A model generated the notes under the pieces. It was given only the letters and a program-made list of their open reading frames with translations. It searched no databases and was not told the origin of the DNA. 64,000 nt of DNA from Priestia taiwanensis (GTDB lineage Bacteria; Bacillota; Bacilli; Bacillales; Bacillaceae_G): assembly GCF_014638355.1 (NCBI RefSeq), contig NZ_BMFK01000001.1, positions 263,160 to 327,159 of the forward strand, read 5' to 3'. Shown in pieces: positions 25,939-35,945 of the stretch; position 1 is the stretch's first letter; each line of letters starts with the position of its first letter. The position numbers and the translations under genes are program-made.

Positions 25939-26382
25939 ATGTTGCCGAGAAAAATAATTGCAGCGTCTATTTCAGGTCCGCTGTTTGCTATTATATTAGC
26001 AATGATAGAACCTTATGGTGAGAATGCTTTCCGTTCTGTTTCGAATTATATAAGTGCTGTTGCTGATGCAACTGTTATTTATATGTGGTATAGCTTCCCT
26101 GTGATTTTAGTGTATGGAGTTTCGACATCTCTTCTTAGTGACAAGATTGGAGAGGTGTATGTAAGAAGAAGAAAAGGGAAGGAAGAAGTTATTTCCTTTA
26201 TTATGCACATTATTTTTGGGTTAGTTCTGTTCGTATTTAGCCTCGGGGCATCGATATTATTTTTCATAACGGACCGACTTTTGAAACGTCGTGAAAAAGA
26301 GTATGGGTGGGCGATTAGTATGATAAGTCTAGTCCTTCCAATATTAACGTTCTTTTTAGCAATGGAAATTGCAGAAAGATAG
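25939..26382 (+). CDS. Four-helix membrane protein, function unknown
   Basis: 147 residues with four hydrophobic segments (about 7-25, 37-65, 80-112 and 122-142) and a basic loop (RRRKGKEE). I start at ATG 25939 after AGAGGGAGAG; an upstream start at 25885 would place hydrophilic residues ahead of the first helix and overlaps the binding site. No family recognised. It faces ansA across a bidirectional terminator. Confidence 0.65.
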   Translation: MLPRKIIAASISGPLFAIILAMIEPYGENAFRSVSNYISAVADATVIYMWYSFPVILVYGVSTSLLSDKIGEVYVRRRKGKEEVISFIMHIIFGLVLFVFSLGASILFFITDRLLKRREKEYGWAISMISLVLPILTFFLAMEIAER

Positions 26383-26391
26383 GTTTGAGTA

Positions 26392-26440
26392 TAAAAAGAG
26401 TGCCACGCCGTCAAATTAGACGATGTGGCACTCTTTTTAT
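26392..26440. terminator. Bidirectional terminator
   Basis: TAAAAAGAGTGCCAC-gc-CGTC pairs with GACG-at-GTGGCACTCTTTTTA between convergent genes. Confidence 0.9.
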
Positions 26441-26442
26441 TT

Positions 26443-27411
26443 TTAATGAATAAACATGTGGCGAATTTCCGCTAGTTCGTTTGTGTTTTCTAATGCAACA
26501 AGTAATTTAATACGTGCTTTTTGTCCATTTAAGCCATTTGAGAAGATAACACCAAGGTTACGTAATTGTTTACCTCCGCCTTCATATCCGTATACATCTT
26601 CAGCAACTCCGTTGAAACAACGAGAGACTAAGACGATTGGAATGCCTTTGTTTAGTAGCTTTTTAATAGCTGGAACAGTACGGGGTGGTACGTTCCCTTG
26701 TCCTAATGCTTCGATAACTAAACCGTGTAAAGGAATGTGGTCTAATGCTTCGAAGATTGATTCATCCATACCAGAGTATGCTTTTAATAACACAACATTT
26801 TTTGAAATGCCATTTATGCTATATTTTTCACGGTGCATCAATGTTTGATGTAAGAGAACACCGCTTTTTGTAACAATTCCCATTGGCCCAAACTGTGGGC
26901 TTTGGAATGTTGCGATATTACTAGTATGCGTCTTTGTTACGTTCTTTGCTGCGTGGATTTCATCATTTAATACGACCAATACGCCAGCGTTTTTTGCGTC
27001 ATTGCTAGCAGCAACTCGCACAGCAGAAATAAAGTTTGGTAAGCCATCTGCACCTAGTTCGTTGCTAGAACGCATTGCACCAGTAATAACGATTGGAATG
27101 TTTGCTTGAACGGTTAAATCTAAGAAATAAGCTGTTTCTTCAAGTGTATCCGTACCGTGTGTTACAACTACACCATCGATTTTTTCGCTCTGTACTTTAT
27201 GATCAATTATTTGTTGTAACGTACTCATTTCCTTTTGTGTCATGTGAGGAGACGGTAATTGAAAAACATCTTCTACTACTAGTTCTACATCTGAAAGTTC
27301 TGGAGTGAATTGCAATAGAGGATTTTGTTTCTTTGGCTTTACAGCACCTGTATTTTTGTCCTCTTCCATAGCAATCGTTCCACCTGTATGAAATACTGCG
27401 ATTCGTTTCAA
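26443..27411 (-). CDS. ansA: L-asparaginase, type I-like
   Basis: 322 residues. The first catalytic Thr lies in AVFHTGGTIAME (about residue 9) and the second in VVVTHGTDTLEETAYF (about 85-88), both hallmarks of the asparaginase family. It converts asparagine to aspartate and ammonia in the cytoplasm; no signal peptide. I start at TTG 27411 (KRIAVFHTGG follows) with GAGGTG six bases ahead. The ATG at 27429 overlaps that site. Monocistronic and divergent from ypfA. Confidence 0.88.
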   Translation of the reverse strand: MKRIAVFHTGGTIAMEEDKNTGAVKPKKQNPLLQFTPELSDVELVVEDVFQLPSPHMTQKEMSTLQQIIDHKVQSEKIDGVVVTHGTDTLEETAYFLDLTVQANIPIVITGAMRSSNELGADGLPNFISAVRVAASNDAKNAGVLVVLNDEIHAAKNVTKTHTSNIATFQSPQFGPMGIVTKSGVLLHQTLMHREKYSINGISKNVVLLKAYSGMDESIFEALDHIPLHGLVIEALGQGNVPPRTVPAIKKLLNKGIPIVLVSRCFNGVAEDVYGYEGGGKQLRNLGVIFSNGLNGQKARIKLLVALENTNELAEIRHMFIH

Positions 27412-27527
27412 AAATAACACCTCGTTCATTTCAGGAATCTGTGGTAAAAATTCCTTTCTTTTTCTCTTTTTTATTATATAATAAAAAATATATTTAGCAA
27501 TTAGGTAAAAAGTAGGGGGAATTGGGA

Positions 27528-28181
27528 ATGTTTTGCACGGGAGACACGGTTATTTTGGAGGATTTAGAGTCAGAAGGACTAGGTACATACCGTAGTAAGT
27601 TAGTAGAGTATACAAACGATACGTTTATTATAGAATATCCTATTCATGAAGTAACTAAGAAGTTAATGATTGTGGAGAATGGGAGAAAAGTGAAGATATC
27701 TGTTGTAACAAAAGATCAACGAGTATTTGAATTTGGATCTAAACTGCTAGGTCGAAAGTTGCAACAAATACCAGTATTAGTATTTTCTTTTCCTGGAGAA
27801 AAGAATACGATACAAATACAACGACGCAAATATGTACGAGTAGAGACGTTTATAGATGTAAAGGTACAATCTCCCAAAAATGAATTTGTACCGTTTTCTA
27901 CAACGACAGTGGATATTAGTGCAGGGGGAATGGCTATTCGTCTACCACACGCACACACATTTCTATCAGAACGAGAAATTTCATTACAATTCAAATTAGG
28001 AATGCGTGACAAATCTGTACAAGAGTTACACGTAGCCGGAATAGAAGTAAATATAAGAGAAATAAAAGGGGAGCAAACACCAGTCTTGTCGGTTGAATTT
28101 AAAGATATTCATGAAAGAGAACGACAAGCATTAGTACGTTATTGCTTCGATCAACAGTTATTATTACGTCAAAAAAGGTAG
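27528..28181 (+). CDS. ypfA: PilZ domain c-di-GMP receptor, YpfA/YcgR type
   Basis: 217 residues. An N-terminal YcgR-type beta domain is followed by PilZ. The c-di-GMP motifs are RRKYVR (about 100-105) and DISAGGMA (about 126-133, the D/N-x-S-x-x-G element). In B. subtilis the orthologue (YpfA/DgrA) slows motility when c-di-GMP is high. ATG 27528 follows AGGGGGA; the TTG six bases earlier is too close. It starts the conserved ypfA-ypfB-cmk-ypfD gene order. Confidence 0.9.
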   Translation: MFCTGDTVILEDLESEGLGTYRSKLVEYTNDTFIIEYPIHEVTKKLMIVENGRKVKISVVTKDQRVFEFGSKLLGRKLQQIPVLVFSFPGEKNTIQIQRRKYVRVETFIDVKVQSPKNEFVPFSTTTVDISAGGMAIRLPHAHTFLSEREISLQFKLGMRDKSVQELHVAGIEVNIREIKGEQTPVLSVEFKDIHERERQALVRYCFDQQLLLRQKR

Positions 28182-28251
28182 GAAGTCTTGCATAAAGTTC
28201 ATTTTTCTATTCAAACTAACGAGAATAGTTCTTGTTAAGTAGGTGAGATGA

Positions 28252-28443
28252 GTGAGGCATGTGGATCGTATTCTTCTTATGTTGCTCGTTATTCATTTCG
28301 TTGTGTTGATTGTTGTCCAAGCATTATTTGCATGGACAGATGCTGTACACTACATGAATAAGGTTACGCATTATGAGGGTGTAATGAAAGAAGCACCGGT
28401 AGAAGCGATAGAAATATGGAAAAATAACAGTAGTCATCGTTAA
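28252..28443 (+). CDS. ypfB: YpfB/DUF5359 family small membrane protein
   Basis: 63 residues: one transmembrane helix (about 6-28), then a polar tail containing EAIEIWKNN. Position between ypfA and cmk matches B. subtilis ypfB. GTG 28252 follows AGGTGAGATGA. Role unknown. Confidence 0.8.
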   Translation: MRHVDRILLMLLVIHFVVLIVVQALFAWTDAVHYMNKVTHYEGVMKEAPVEAIEIWKNNSSHR

Positions 28444-28484
28444 TTGAAAATAGATATGGTACAATAGAAAATGTTTATGAGCAG

Positions 28485-28506
28485 AAGCAGGGTATCCTGC
28501 TTTTTC
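28485..28506 (+). terminator. Terminator between ypfB and cmk
   Basis: AAGCAGG pairs with CCTGCTT across a GTAT loop, followed by TTTTCT. It lies 46 bases before cmk. A TGGTACAAT extended -10 at about 28454-28462 would place it inside a cmk leader. Confidence 0.65.
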
Positions 28507-28551
28507 TATGTACATAAATCAGAGAAGGTTTTGAATTATTAAGGAGGCACT

Positions 28552-29226
28552 ATGAATAATATTTCAATCGCAATTGACGGACCAGCAGCATCTGGTAAGA
28601 GTACAGTTGCTAAAGTAATTGCAAAAAGACTAGGGTATTTATATATTGATACAGGTGCAATGTACCGTGCTTTAACATACAAAGCTTTAGAGAACAATGT
28701 AGACGTAGAAAATGAAAGTGCATTAATGCACTTATTAGAAGAGACAGATATGCAATTAAAGCATGGCGAAGATGGACAACTTATGTTTGTTGATGGTGAA
28801 GATGTATCAGAAGCAATCCGTTCACCTAAAGTAACAAATTCTGTGTCGCATGTTGCGAAACATGGGTTAATTCGTGAAGATATGGTGAAAAGACAGCGCG
28901 AGTTTTCATTAAATGGTGGCGTTATCATGGATGGCCGTGATATTGGTACACACGTATTACCTCATGCAGAAGTGAAGATATTCATGCTTGCATCTGTTGA
29001 AGAACGTGCACAGCGACGCCACTTAGAAAATATGCAAAAAGGTTTTCCGTCAGATTTTGAGAAATTAAAAGAAGAAATTGCACTTCGTGACAAGATTGAT
29101 TCAGAGCGCGAAGTAGCACCTCTAAAGAAAGCTGATGATGCAATTGAATTTGATACAACATTATACAGCAAAGAAGAAGTAGTGGAGAAAATGTTAGATA
29201 TTATCCAATCAACTATGCAAAAATAG
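28552..29226 (+). CDS. cmk: Cytidylate kinase
   Basis: 224 residues. Walker A is [12 protein letters not shown] (about 6-17). GAMYRALTY (about 36-44) and MDGRDIGT (about 127-134, the CMP-binding DGRDIGT element) are family hallmarks, and the lid region follows near 155-170. It phosphorylates CMP and dCMP with ATP. SD AAGGAGG precedes ATG 28552. It lies in the ypfA-ypfD block as in B. subtilis. Confidence 0.95.
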   Translation: MNNISIAIDGPAASGKSTVAKVIAKRLGYLYIDTGAMYRALTYKALENNVDVENESALMHLLEETDMQLKHGEDGQLMFVDGEDVSEAIRSPKVTNSVSHVAKHGLIREDMVKRQREFSLNGGVIMDGRDIGTHVLPHAEVKIFMLASVEERAQRRHLENMQKGFPSDFEKLKEEIALRDKIDSEREVAPLKKADDAIEFDTTLYSKEEVVEKMLDIIQSTMQK

Positions 29227-29245
29227 GTTTTGCTATCTTAATTAA

Positions 29246-29331
29246 GCGAACAGTGATAGAATGAAGAGGACAGTGCTTTTGGGCGATGTTGGAAATGCTT
29301 TGTTCGTATACATCATTGTTCGTTTTTTTTT
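29246..29331 (+). terminator. Long-loop hairpin with T-run between cmk and the S1-like gene
   Basis: CGAACAGTGAT (29247-29257) pairs with ATCATTGTTCG (29312-29322) across a 54-base interior, followed by nine T residues. It is probably the cmk terminator. Confidence 0.6.
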
Positions 29332-29451
29332 ACATATTTATGATGAGTATGACGGTATTTTCGTCATAGGATAATGATTGTCCGCTAGTGCAGATACATG
29401 AACAAGCTTATATGGCTGACATATATTCAATTTAATGGGAGGTAAGTTATT

Positions 29452-30597
29452 ATGACTGAAAAAACAAACCAAGAAGTTGTTGATACAACTGCATTACAAG
29501 TTGGCGACATTGTAACAGGAGAAGTAACAAAAGTAGATGCTAAGCAAGTATTAGTTAATGTAGGGTACAAAACGGATGGCGTGGTACCAATTAGTGAATT
29601 ATGTAGCGTTCATATTGAAACAGCGAGTGAGGTTGCATCAGAAGGCGACAAATTACAATTAAAAGTAATTAAATTAGAAGAAGATGATTTAGTTCTTTCG
29701 AAGAGAGCAGTTGATGCAGCAAACGCATGGAGTGATTTACATGCGAAATTCAATAACGGAGACATCTTTAACGTAGTAGTACGTGACGTTGTAAACGGTG
29801 GACTTGTTGTTGATCTTGGAGTACGAGGATTTATTCCAGCATCATTAGTAGAGAAACACTTCGTGGAAGATTTTAGTGACTACAAAGGAAAAGAGTTAGC
29901 GGTAAAAATCGTTGAGTTAGAAGAAGAGAAGAATCGTGTCATTCTTTCTCACCGTGCAGTTGTAGAAGCGGAATTAGAGACGAAGAAGAAAAGCGCGACT
30001 GAGTCGTTAAAAGTTGGTTCTATCATGGAAGGAACAGTGCAACGCTTAACAGATTTCGGTGCATTCATTGATCTTGGTGGTGTAGACGGTCTTGTGCATA
30101 TTTCACAATTGTCACATAAGCGTATAGAGAAGCCATCGGATGTATTAGAATTAGGACAAACAGCGAAAGTTAAAATATTAGCGGTAGATGTAGAGAATGG
30201 CCGCATTTCATTATCGATGAAAGATGCACAACCAGGTCCTTGGGATACACTAGGAGACGAAGTACAAGTTGGTGCAATCTTAAAAGGAACGGTTAGACGT
30301 TTAGTTAATTTCGGTGCATTCGTCGAAGTGTTCCCACACATCGAAGGATTAGTTCACGTATCACAAATTGCAAACAAACACGTGAAGAATCCAAATGAAG
30401 TATTAGAATTAGGACAAATTGTTCAAGTGAAAGTACTTGAATTAAATAAAGCAGAGAAGCGTATTTCTTTAAGTATTAAAGAAGCACAAGAAGAAGAAAT
30501 TCAAGTTGATTTAGGCAAATACCAACCTACACAAGAAACGACAGGTTTCCAATTAGGTGAATTATTTGGTGATAAATTAAAGAATTTTGGCAAGTAA
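29452..30597 (+). CDS. rpsA: Ribosomal protein S1 homologue, four S1 domains
   Basis: 381 residues with four consecutive S1/OB-fold RNA-binding domains (about 17-85, 103-170, 188-257, 274-343). The repeated GxVxxLxxFGAFIDLGGVDGLVH pattern appears as RLTDFGAFIDLGGVDGLVHI and RLVNFGAFVEVFPHIEGLVH. It is the orthologue of B. subtilis YpfD, shorter than the six-domain E. coli S1. It is expected to bind mRNA or ribosomes. SD GGGAGGTAAG precedes ATG 29452. Confidence 0.92.
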   Translation: MTEKTNQEVVDTTALQVGDIVTGEVTKVDAKQVLVNVGYKTDGVVPISELCSVHIETASEVASEGDKLQLKVIKLEEDDLVLSKRAVDAANAWSDLHAKFNNGDIFNVVVRDVVNGGLVVDLGVRGFIPASLVEKHFVEDFSDYKGKELAVKIVELEEEKNRVILSHRAVVEAELETKKKSATESLKVGSIMEGTVQRLTDFGAFIDLGGVDGLVHISQLSHKRIEKPSDVLELGQTAKVKILAVDVENGRISLSMKDAQPGPWDTLGDEVQVGAILKGTVRRLVNFGAFVEVFPHIEGLVHVSQIANKHVKNPNEVLELGQIVQVKVLELNKAEKRISLSIKEAQEEEIQVDLGKYQPTQETTGFQLGELFGDKLKNFGK

Positions 30598-30601
30598 AAT
30601 G

Positions 30602-30644
30602 AAAAAGATCGGGAGTATCGTACGATACTCCCGATCTTTTTTTT
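30602..30644. terminator. Perfect-palindrome bidirectional terminator
   Basis: AAAAAGATCGGGAGTATCG (30602-30620) pairs with its exact complement at 30623-30641, ending in T8. It serves rpsA and the convergent ypzI. Confidence 0.95.
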
Positions 30645-30645
30645 G

Positions 30646-30780
30646 TTAATGTTGGTTTGTTTCCCTCGCCTCTTCTGGTGTATCAAGTCGAGTTGCTCCT
30701 TTATAATGAATCGATTGATCACGATCTGATTCAACCTTGCGAGACTGCTTTAATTTCTTTTCTTGGCGGTCTTTTCCCAT
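30646..30780 (-). CDS. ypzI: YpzI family small protein
   Basis: 44 residues, highly charged. It starts MGKDRQEKKLKQ and contains VESDRDQSIHYKGAT, the pattern I recall for YpzI. AAAGGAGG lies seven bases before ATG 30780, a near-perfect ribosome binding site. Position between ypfD and yphA fits B. subtilis. Function not established; it may be a sporulation-associated small protein. Confidence 0.82.
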   Translation of the reverse strand: MGKDRQEKKLKQSRKVESDRDQSIHYKGATRLDTPEEARETNQH

Positions 30781-30899
30781 TGTGTTTTCCTCCTTTACTG
30801 AACTTCCCTCATAGTGTTCTTTTTCATTAGAAAACTATACGTAAGAAGGATTAAGTTACATAAAAAGATTCCATACTGGTAATAATAGGAGGAGAAAAG

Positions 30900-31493
30900 A
30901 TGGAAGGATTATTTTTTTATGGAATTGCATGGGTTAGTTGGGTTGTGACAACGTTTCTTATGAGGAAAACGAAGATGAGACTTGTTTTGTCGGCATTTCT
31001 ATTATTACTTATTATTTCGTCAACTTCGTATCAAGAAGTAGCAGGGGTGCGTGTATATGTCAGTGGAATACTATTGTTTATCATTGGAGTTAGTTTCATT
31101 GCTGCATCACCAAAAAGTAAATTGTTGTGCTCGTTGTATGCAGTGATGATTGGGATGATGTATAGCATGTTTCATTTTATTGAAATATATGATCCAGTGT
31201 GGCTTCAAGTACATCGTACAATTTTATTAGGCGGAATACTTGTGATGGGAAGCCTTTTTTACTCAGATCACCCATTTGTTAGCGTTGGTACGCTTTTGAT
31301 GGGAACAATGCAAGGTGAAGTTATTTTAGCGATAACGTTAAGAGAATATGGTTTTCATAATTATGTAGGTGGTTTTTCACATTTAGATGCGTGTTTCGTA
31401 GCAATGGTATTTCTCGCATGCATCCATGCTATATTCCTGTTTTTAAGAACATCAAAAAAGACTACACACACATATGTAAAGGGGATGAAGTAA
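30900..31493 (+). CDS. yphA: YphA family membrane protein
   Basis: 197 residues, six to seven hydrophobic segments with little soluble sequence and a His-containing C-terminal region. Family and order (yphA before the YIEGIA gene) match B. subtilis. SD GGAGGAG precedes ATG 30900. It ends four bases before the next gene, so the two are co-transcribed. Function unknown. Confidence 0.8.
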   Translation: MEGLFFYGIAWVSWVVTTFLMRKTKMRLVLSAFLLLLIISSTSYQEVAGVRVYVSGILLFIIGVSFIAASPKSKLLCSLYAVMIGMMYSMFHFIEIYDPVWLQVHRTILLGGILVMGSLFYSDHPFVSVGTLLMGTMQGEVILAITLREYGFHNYVGGFSHLDACFVAMVFLACIHAIFLFLRTSKKTTHTYVKGMK

Positions 31494-31496
31494 GTC

Positions 31497-32438
31497 GTGA
31501 ATTATACATACGCCATTCTTGCTGGAGTCATCATTGGAACAATAACACGATTATACATGCTAAGAACGGATTATCGTCAGTACCCAACACATTTACATGG
31601 GAAGATTATTCATGTTGCGACGGGGGTTATTGCAGCGGCATTAGGGACAGTGGCAGTACCCTCTATTCTAGAAGAAAACTTCACAGCGGTGACATTTCTC
31701 ACTGTGGCGGCGTCTCAGTTCCGTGAAGTACGTAATATGGAACGTAATACGCTCACACAGTTAGATAATTATGAGCTTGTATCACGCGGTGCGACGTATA
31801 TTGAGGGAATTGCGCTTGTATTTGAAAGCAGAAATTACCTCGTTATTTTTACGTCATTTGTAACAACCTTAGTGTATATTATAGGCTATCATTGGTTTGA
31901 TACGATGACGAGTATCTATATGAGAAATATAACTGGTGCAATTGCTGGTATCATCGCGGGAATTATTTGTTTGCTCCTTTCCAAGTCGTTGATGAGTGGA
32001 AAGCGGATTAAAGAACTTGTCGAGATTGAACATATTCCGCTACGCTTTGAAGGGGCAGGCTTATATATCGACAATATTTATATGCTAAATATCGGATTAC
32101 CAGATCGACAAGAACAAATTTTGAAGAATGGGTTAGGGTTTGTGTTGAAACCACATAACGATAACGTGAAAGTAACGTTAGCCAATTTAGGGCAACGCCA
32201 GGCAATTTTACATGATTGTGCCATCGCGCTTGGGGTATACCGTGATACAGGAAATCCGTCGCTCGTACCGATAGCGAAGCGTGATTTAGATACTGGAAGG
32301 TTAGCGGTCTTTATTTTGCCATCTGATCGGAATGTAGAGAAAGCGAAAGACATTATTGGATGGGTTCCAGTACTAGAGAACGCAATTCGCTTACCGAAGA
32401 AACGATTAAGAAGGGAACGTGAACAAGCTGAGCATTGA
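31497..32438 (+). CDS. yphB: YIEGIA family membrane protein (YphB/SeaA-like)
   Basis: 313 residues. The name-giving YIEGIA motif is at residues 101-106 (GATYIEGIALVF). An N-terminal membrane part (about five helices to 165) is followed by a cytoplasmic domain of about 150 residues. GTG 31497 follows GGGATGAAG. The next gene encodes its small partner protein and overlaps by 20 bases. The family is conserved in spore formers; activity is unknown. Confidence 0.85.
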   Translation: MNYTYAILAGVIIGTITRLYMLRTDYRQYPTHLHGKIIHVATGVIAAALGTVAVPSILEENFTAVTFLTVAASQFREVRNMERNTLTQLDNYELVSRGATYIEGIALVFESRNYLVIFTSFVTTLVYIIGYHWFDTMTSIYMRNITGAIAGIIAGIICLLLSKSLMSGKRIKELVEIEHIPLRFEGAGLYIDNIYMLNIGLPDRQEQILKNGLGFVLKPHNDNVKVTLANLGQRQAILHDCAIALGVYRDTGNPSLVPIAKRDLDTGRLAVFILPSDRNVEKAKDIIGWVPVLENAIRLPKKRLRREREQAEH

Positions 32439-32613
32439 TGGATTTATATTAGCGGTTATCACAACGAATCCGAGTAAGATTGCAGGAGGAGTTGCTGTTT
32501 TTGCCTGTGAAACAACGGAAGAAGTACACCAAGTTACGAGTGATTTAGAGTATATATTAGACGGTACAGCACATAAACTCGGTAATGAAATGTTCATTAT
32601 TGTGAAACATTAA
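32419..32613 (+). CDS. Capping complex subunit for YIEGIA
   Basis: 64 residues. It is the small partner annotated beside YIEGIA genes (ILAVITTNPSKIAGGVAVFA near the N-terminus). GTG 32419 lies inside the YIEGIA gene, with AAGAAGGG as binding site, so translation is probably coupled. Function within the pair is not known to me. Confidence 0.75.
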   Translation: MNKLSIDGFILAVITTNPSKIAGGVAVFACETTEEVHQVTSDLEYILDGTAHKLGNEMFIIVKH

Positions 32614-32670
32614 CCGTTCAGTAGTGGCGCAAAGTGAAAAAATTTGATAAAATAACGTGGTTATGACGAA

Positions 32671-32708
32671 AAGGATCCCTTCTTTTTTCTATAAGAAGGG
32701 ATTTTTTT
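32671..32708 (+). terminator. Terminator before der
   Basis: ATCCCTTCTT (32675-32684) pairs with AAGAAGGGAT (32693-32702), then seven T residues. Confidence 0.9.
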
Positions 32709-32857
32709 CTAAGAGTGCGTATATGAAGCGCATATGTATTTGTTTTTGTTATATATATTTACTATCTTTTCTATTCACGCAAATAGAGAGAATAAGGACC
32801 GTACGACAAAACATAGTGATACATATAGAGTAGATGAGCAAGAAAGGATGAAGATAG

Positions 32858-34168
32858 ATGGCAAAACCAGTAATTGCAATTGTTGGTCGTCCGAATGTCG
32901 GAAAATCAACCATTTTTAATCGTATTGTAGGAGAGAGAGTTTCAATTGTAGAAGATATTCCAGGGATAACACGTGACCGTATTTATAGTGCGGGTGAGTG
33001 GTTAAATCATGAATTCAATATTATTGATACAGGTGGAATCGAAATTGGCGATGCACCGTTCTTAATAGAAATTCGTCAACAAGCAGAAGTAGCGATTGAC
33101 GAGGCAGACGTAATTATTTTCATGACAAATGGTCGTGAAGGTGTGACATCAGCGGATGAAGAAGTTGCGAAAATTCTTTACAAGTCAAAGAAGCCTGTTG
33201 TACTAGCTGTTAACAAAATTGATAACCCTGAAATGCGCGAGCAAATTTGGGATTTCTATGCGTTAGGATTTGGTGAGCCATTCCCAATCTCAGGTTCTCA
33301 CGGATTAGGACTTGGTGACTTATTAGACGAAGCAAGCAAACATTTCCCGAAAGACGCGGGAGATAACTATGGTGATGAAGTAATTAAGTTCTCTCTAATT
33401 GGGCGTCCAAATGTCGGAAAATCGTCATTAGTAAATGCGCTTTTAGGACAAGAGCGTGTTATCGTAAGTAACGTAGCGGGAACGACACGTGATGCAGTCG
33501 ATACACCATATTCAAAAGACGGACAAGACTACGTAATTATCGATACTGCCGGTATGAGAAAGCGTGGAAAGGTGTACGAGAGCACAGAGAAATATAGTGT
33601 ACTTCGTGCGTTACGTGCAATCGAACGTTCTGACGTTGTTCTAGTTGTATTAGACGGAGAAGAAGGTATTATTGAGCAAGATAAGAAAATTGCAGGATAT
33701 GCTCATGAAGCAGGACGTGCAGTTGTTATTGTTGTAAACAAATGGGACGCAGTTAAGAAAGATGAGAAGACGATGAAGGAATTCGAAGAGAAGATTCGTG
33801 CACACTTCCAATTCTTAGACTATGCGCCGATTGTATTCTTATCAGCTAAGACGAGAAAACGTACGCAAACATTATTACCAATGATCAATAAAGCGTGTGA
33901 AAGCCATAACTTACGTGTTCCAACGAACGTGTTAAACGAAGTAATTATGGATGCAATTGCAATGAATCCAACACCAACGCACAATGGCCAACGTCTAAGA
34001 GTGTACTATGCGACACAAGTAGCGGTGAAGCCACCAACGTTTGTTGTATTCGTGAACGACGCAGAACTAATGCACTTCTCGTATGAGCGTTTCTTAGAAA
34101 ATCGTATTCGTGAAGCATTTGACTTTACTGGCTCACCAATTAAGATTATTTCACGTACAAGAAACTAA
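32858..34168 (+). CDS. der: Ribosome biogenesis GTPase Der (EngA)
   Basis: 436 residues with two tandem GTPase domains: G1 motifs GRPNVGKST (about 9-17) and GRPNVGKSS (about 181-189), G3 DTGG and DTAG, and G4 NKID and NKWD. A C-terminal KH-like domain starts near 350. It is needed for maturation of the 50S subunit. ATG 32858 follows AAAGGATGAAG. gpsA follows after 23 bases, as in B. subtilis (yphC-gpsA). Confidence 0.96.
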   Translation: MAKPVIAIVGRPNVGKSTIFNRIVGERVSIVEDIPGITRDRIYSAGEWLNHEFNIIDTGGIEIGDAPFLIEIRQQAEVAIDEADVIIFMTNGREGVTSADEEVAKILYKSKKPVVLAVNKIDNPEMREQIWDFYALGFGEPFPISGSHGLGLGDLLDEASKHFPKDAGDNYGDEVIKFSLIGRPNVGKSSLVNALLGQERVIVSNVAGTTRDAVDTPYSKDGQDYVIIDTAGMRKRGKVYESTEKYSVLRALRAIERSDVVLVVLDGEEGIIEQDKKIAGYAHEAGRAVVIVVNKWDAVKKDEKTMKEFEEKIRAHFQFLDYAPIVFLSAKTRKRTQTLLPMINKACESHNLRVPTNVLNEVIMDAIAMNPTPTHNGQRLRVYYATQVAVKPPTFVVFVNDAELMHFSYERFLENRIREAFDFTGSPIKIISRTRN

Positions 34169-34191
34169 ACGTAAAAAAGGTGGGGATACTT

Positions 34192-35211
34192 ATGGAGAAA
34201 ATAGCGGTTGTCGGTGCAGGAAGCTGGGGAACAGCTTTAGCTATGGTATTAGCAGACAATCATCATGAAGTACGTCTATGGGGAAATAGACAGGAACAGA
34301 TTGAAGAGATTAATACGTACCATACGAATGAACGTTATTTACCTAATATTAAGTTACCTGAAGGTGTTAAAGCTTATATCTCTTTAGAAGAAGCGTTAGA
34401 TGGTGTAGAGAATGTATTGCTAGTTGTGCCAACGAAAGCGATTCGTGATGTGTTAGCGGAAGTATGCAAGATTGCGAAACAACCATTAACGATTATTCAT
34501 GCAAGTAAAGGGATTGAACCTGGAACATCAAAGCGAATTACGGAAATGATTGCAGAAGAGATGCCAGAGCACCTTCTGAATGATATTGTTGTTTTATCTG
34601 GACCGAGCCATGCCGAAGAAGTAGCATTACGTCATCCAACAACCGTAACTTCTGCATCTAGCAATGTTAAAGCAGCAGAGAAAGTGCAAGATTTATTTAT
34701 GAATGCGTATTTCCGAGTATACACAAACCCTGATGTAACGGGCGTAGAGCTTGGTGGTGCATTGAAGAATATTATTGCACTTTGTGCAGGGATTACAGAT
34801 GGTTTAGGATACGGTGATAATGCGAAAGCGGCACTCATTACGCGTGGACTAGCAGAAATTACGCGCCTAGGTCGTGCAATGGGAGCGAATCCCCTAACGT
34901 TTGCAGGATTAACAGGAATGGGTGATTTAATCGTTACGTGTACGAGTGTTCATAGTCGTAACTGGAGAGCTGGTAATATGCTTGGTAAAGGCCATTCATT
35001 AGAAGAAGTACTAGAAAGCATGGGGATGGTTGTAGAAGGGGTACGTACAACGAAAGCAGCCTATCACCTTGCGAAAGAGATTGGTGTCGAAATGCCTATC
35101 ACATCTGCTTTGTACGGTGTACTATTCGAAGGCAAGGATACAAAAGATGCGGTGGATTATTTAATGGGCCGCATTCGCCGCCATGAAGTAGAAGATATTG
35201 AAATATTTTAA
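34192..35211 (+). CDS. gpsA: Glycerol-3-phosphate dehydrogenase [NAD(P)+]
   Basis: 339 residues. The N-terminal dinucleotide motif is [12 protein letters not shown] (about 5-16), and [14 protein letters not shown] (about 184-197) carries the catalytic Lys. It reduces dihydroxyacetone phosphate to sn-glycerol-3-phosphate for phospholipids. ATG 34192 follows AAGGTGGGG; the longer frame from 34180 overlaps that site. It forms an operon with der and is followed by a bidirectional terminator. Confidence 0.95.
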   Translation: MEKIAVVGAGSWGTALAMVLADNHHEVRLWGNRQEQIEEINTYHTNERYLPNIKLPEGVKAYISLEEALDGVENVLLVVPTKAIRDVLAEVCKIAKQPLTIIHASKGIEPGTSKRITEMIAEEMPEHLLNDIVVLSGPSHAEEVALRHPTTVTSASSNVKAAEKVQDLFMNAYFRVYTNPDVTGVELGGALKNIIALCAGITDGLGYGDNAKAALITRGLAEITRLGRAMGANPLTFAGLTGMGDLIVTCTSVHSRNWRAGNMLGKGHSLEEVLESMGMVVEGVRTTKAAYHLAKEIGVEMPITSALYGVLFEGKDTKDAVDYLMGRIRRHEVEDIEIF

Positions 35212-35214
35212 AGG

Positions 35215-35245
35215 AAAAGCGCTCTAACATTAGAGCGCTTTTTCT
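35215..35245. terminator. Bidirectional terminator after gpsA
   Basis: AAAAGCGCTCTAA (35215-35227) pairs with TTAGAGCGCTTTTT (35230-35243), between gpsA and a convergent gene. Confidence 0.9.
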
Positions 35246-35251
35246 TATTTG

Positions 35252-35755
35252 TTAGCTTACTTTAATAATCGTTAATTCTACCGCATTAATACCGTTGTCA
35301 CACGTTACAATGCTTTGATCATTGAAGAAGCTATTATTTACAAGCCGAAGTGTTGAATTAGCCGGGATATAGACAATTGCTTCACCTACGAGCTGGTGAC
35401 ATCCAGTGTCGTCAGGGTCGTTAATTTGGATGTTGAAGTCTCCTTGTGCGTTAGCGAGTCTAGCACCATTTACGTAAATGGAAATGACGGGGATATGTGG
35501 GAATACTGGATTTAATGTTGTATTAATTGTAGCAATAAAGGAAACACGATAATCCCCAGCTTGTGGAATTCTGATTACACTTAAATCTGTATTTGTGATA
35601 CAAATGCCGCCAGCAGATCGTCCTACTTGATTAAATGGGAACGACCCTCCAAAAGGTACGGTGATGAATGCTGTTTGCCAAAATGTGCCGTAAGCCGGAC
35701 AATTAGCTTCGTGTTGTGGATAAAACTTTGGAGCAGAATAGTTTGATCTACCCAT
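35252..35755 (-). CDS. Exosporium/spore-surface-type protein (C1q/TNF-like domain), paralogue 1
   Basis: 167 residues. After a short N-terminus the protein is an all-beta domain rich in N, I, V and P: PAYGTFWQTAFITVPF, then GDYRVSFIATINT and a closing AVELTIIKVS. This pattern recalls the jelly-roll domains of exosporium proteins such as BxpB/ExsF and the BclA C-terminus; assignment is by resemblance only. It is about 70 percent alike to the next gene. SD GAGGTG precedes ATG 35755, and a sporulation-type -10 lies 43 bases upstream. Confidence 0.6.
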   Translation of the reverse strand: MGRSNYSAPKFYPQHEANCPAYGTFWQTAFITVPFGGSFPFNQVGRSAGGICITNTDLSVIRIPQAGDYRVSFIATINTTLNPVFPHIPVISIYVNGARLANAQGDFNIQINDPDDTGCHQLVGEAIVYIPANSTLRLVNNSFFNDQSIVTCDNGINAVELTIIKVS

Positions 35756-35797
35756 GTTAGTACACCTCTTTTCTAGTAGTGTTATTTGCTCTATTTA

Positions 35798-35806
35798 TAG
35801 AGTATG
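35798..35806 (-). promoter_or_regulatory. Possible sigma-K (or sigma-E) -10 element, paralogue 1
   Basis: On the minus strand CATACTCTA matches the sigma-K -10 consensus CATANNNTA. It lies 43 bases before the start codon, and an AC dinucleotide about 15 bases further upstream fits the short -35. Confidence 0.45.
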
Positions 35807-35892
35807 TAAAGAGGTAGTAGAGTGATAGGGAATTTATGCTATACGAACGAAAAAAGATGAACAAGCCTATCTTAATCATTGGATTTTTAAGG

Positions 35893-35938
35893 AAAAAGAA
35901 GTGCCTCTATGACGAATGTAATAGAGGCACTTCTTTTT
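35893..35938. terminator. Terminator after exosporium paralogue 2
   Basis: AAAAAGAAGTGCCTCTAT (35893-35910) pairs with ATAGAGGCACTTCTTTTT (35921-35938). Confidence 0.9.
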
Positions 35939-35945
35939 CGTATTA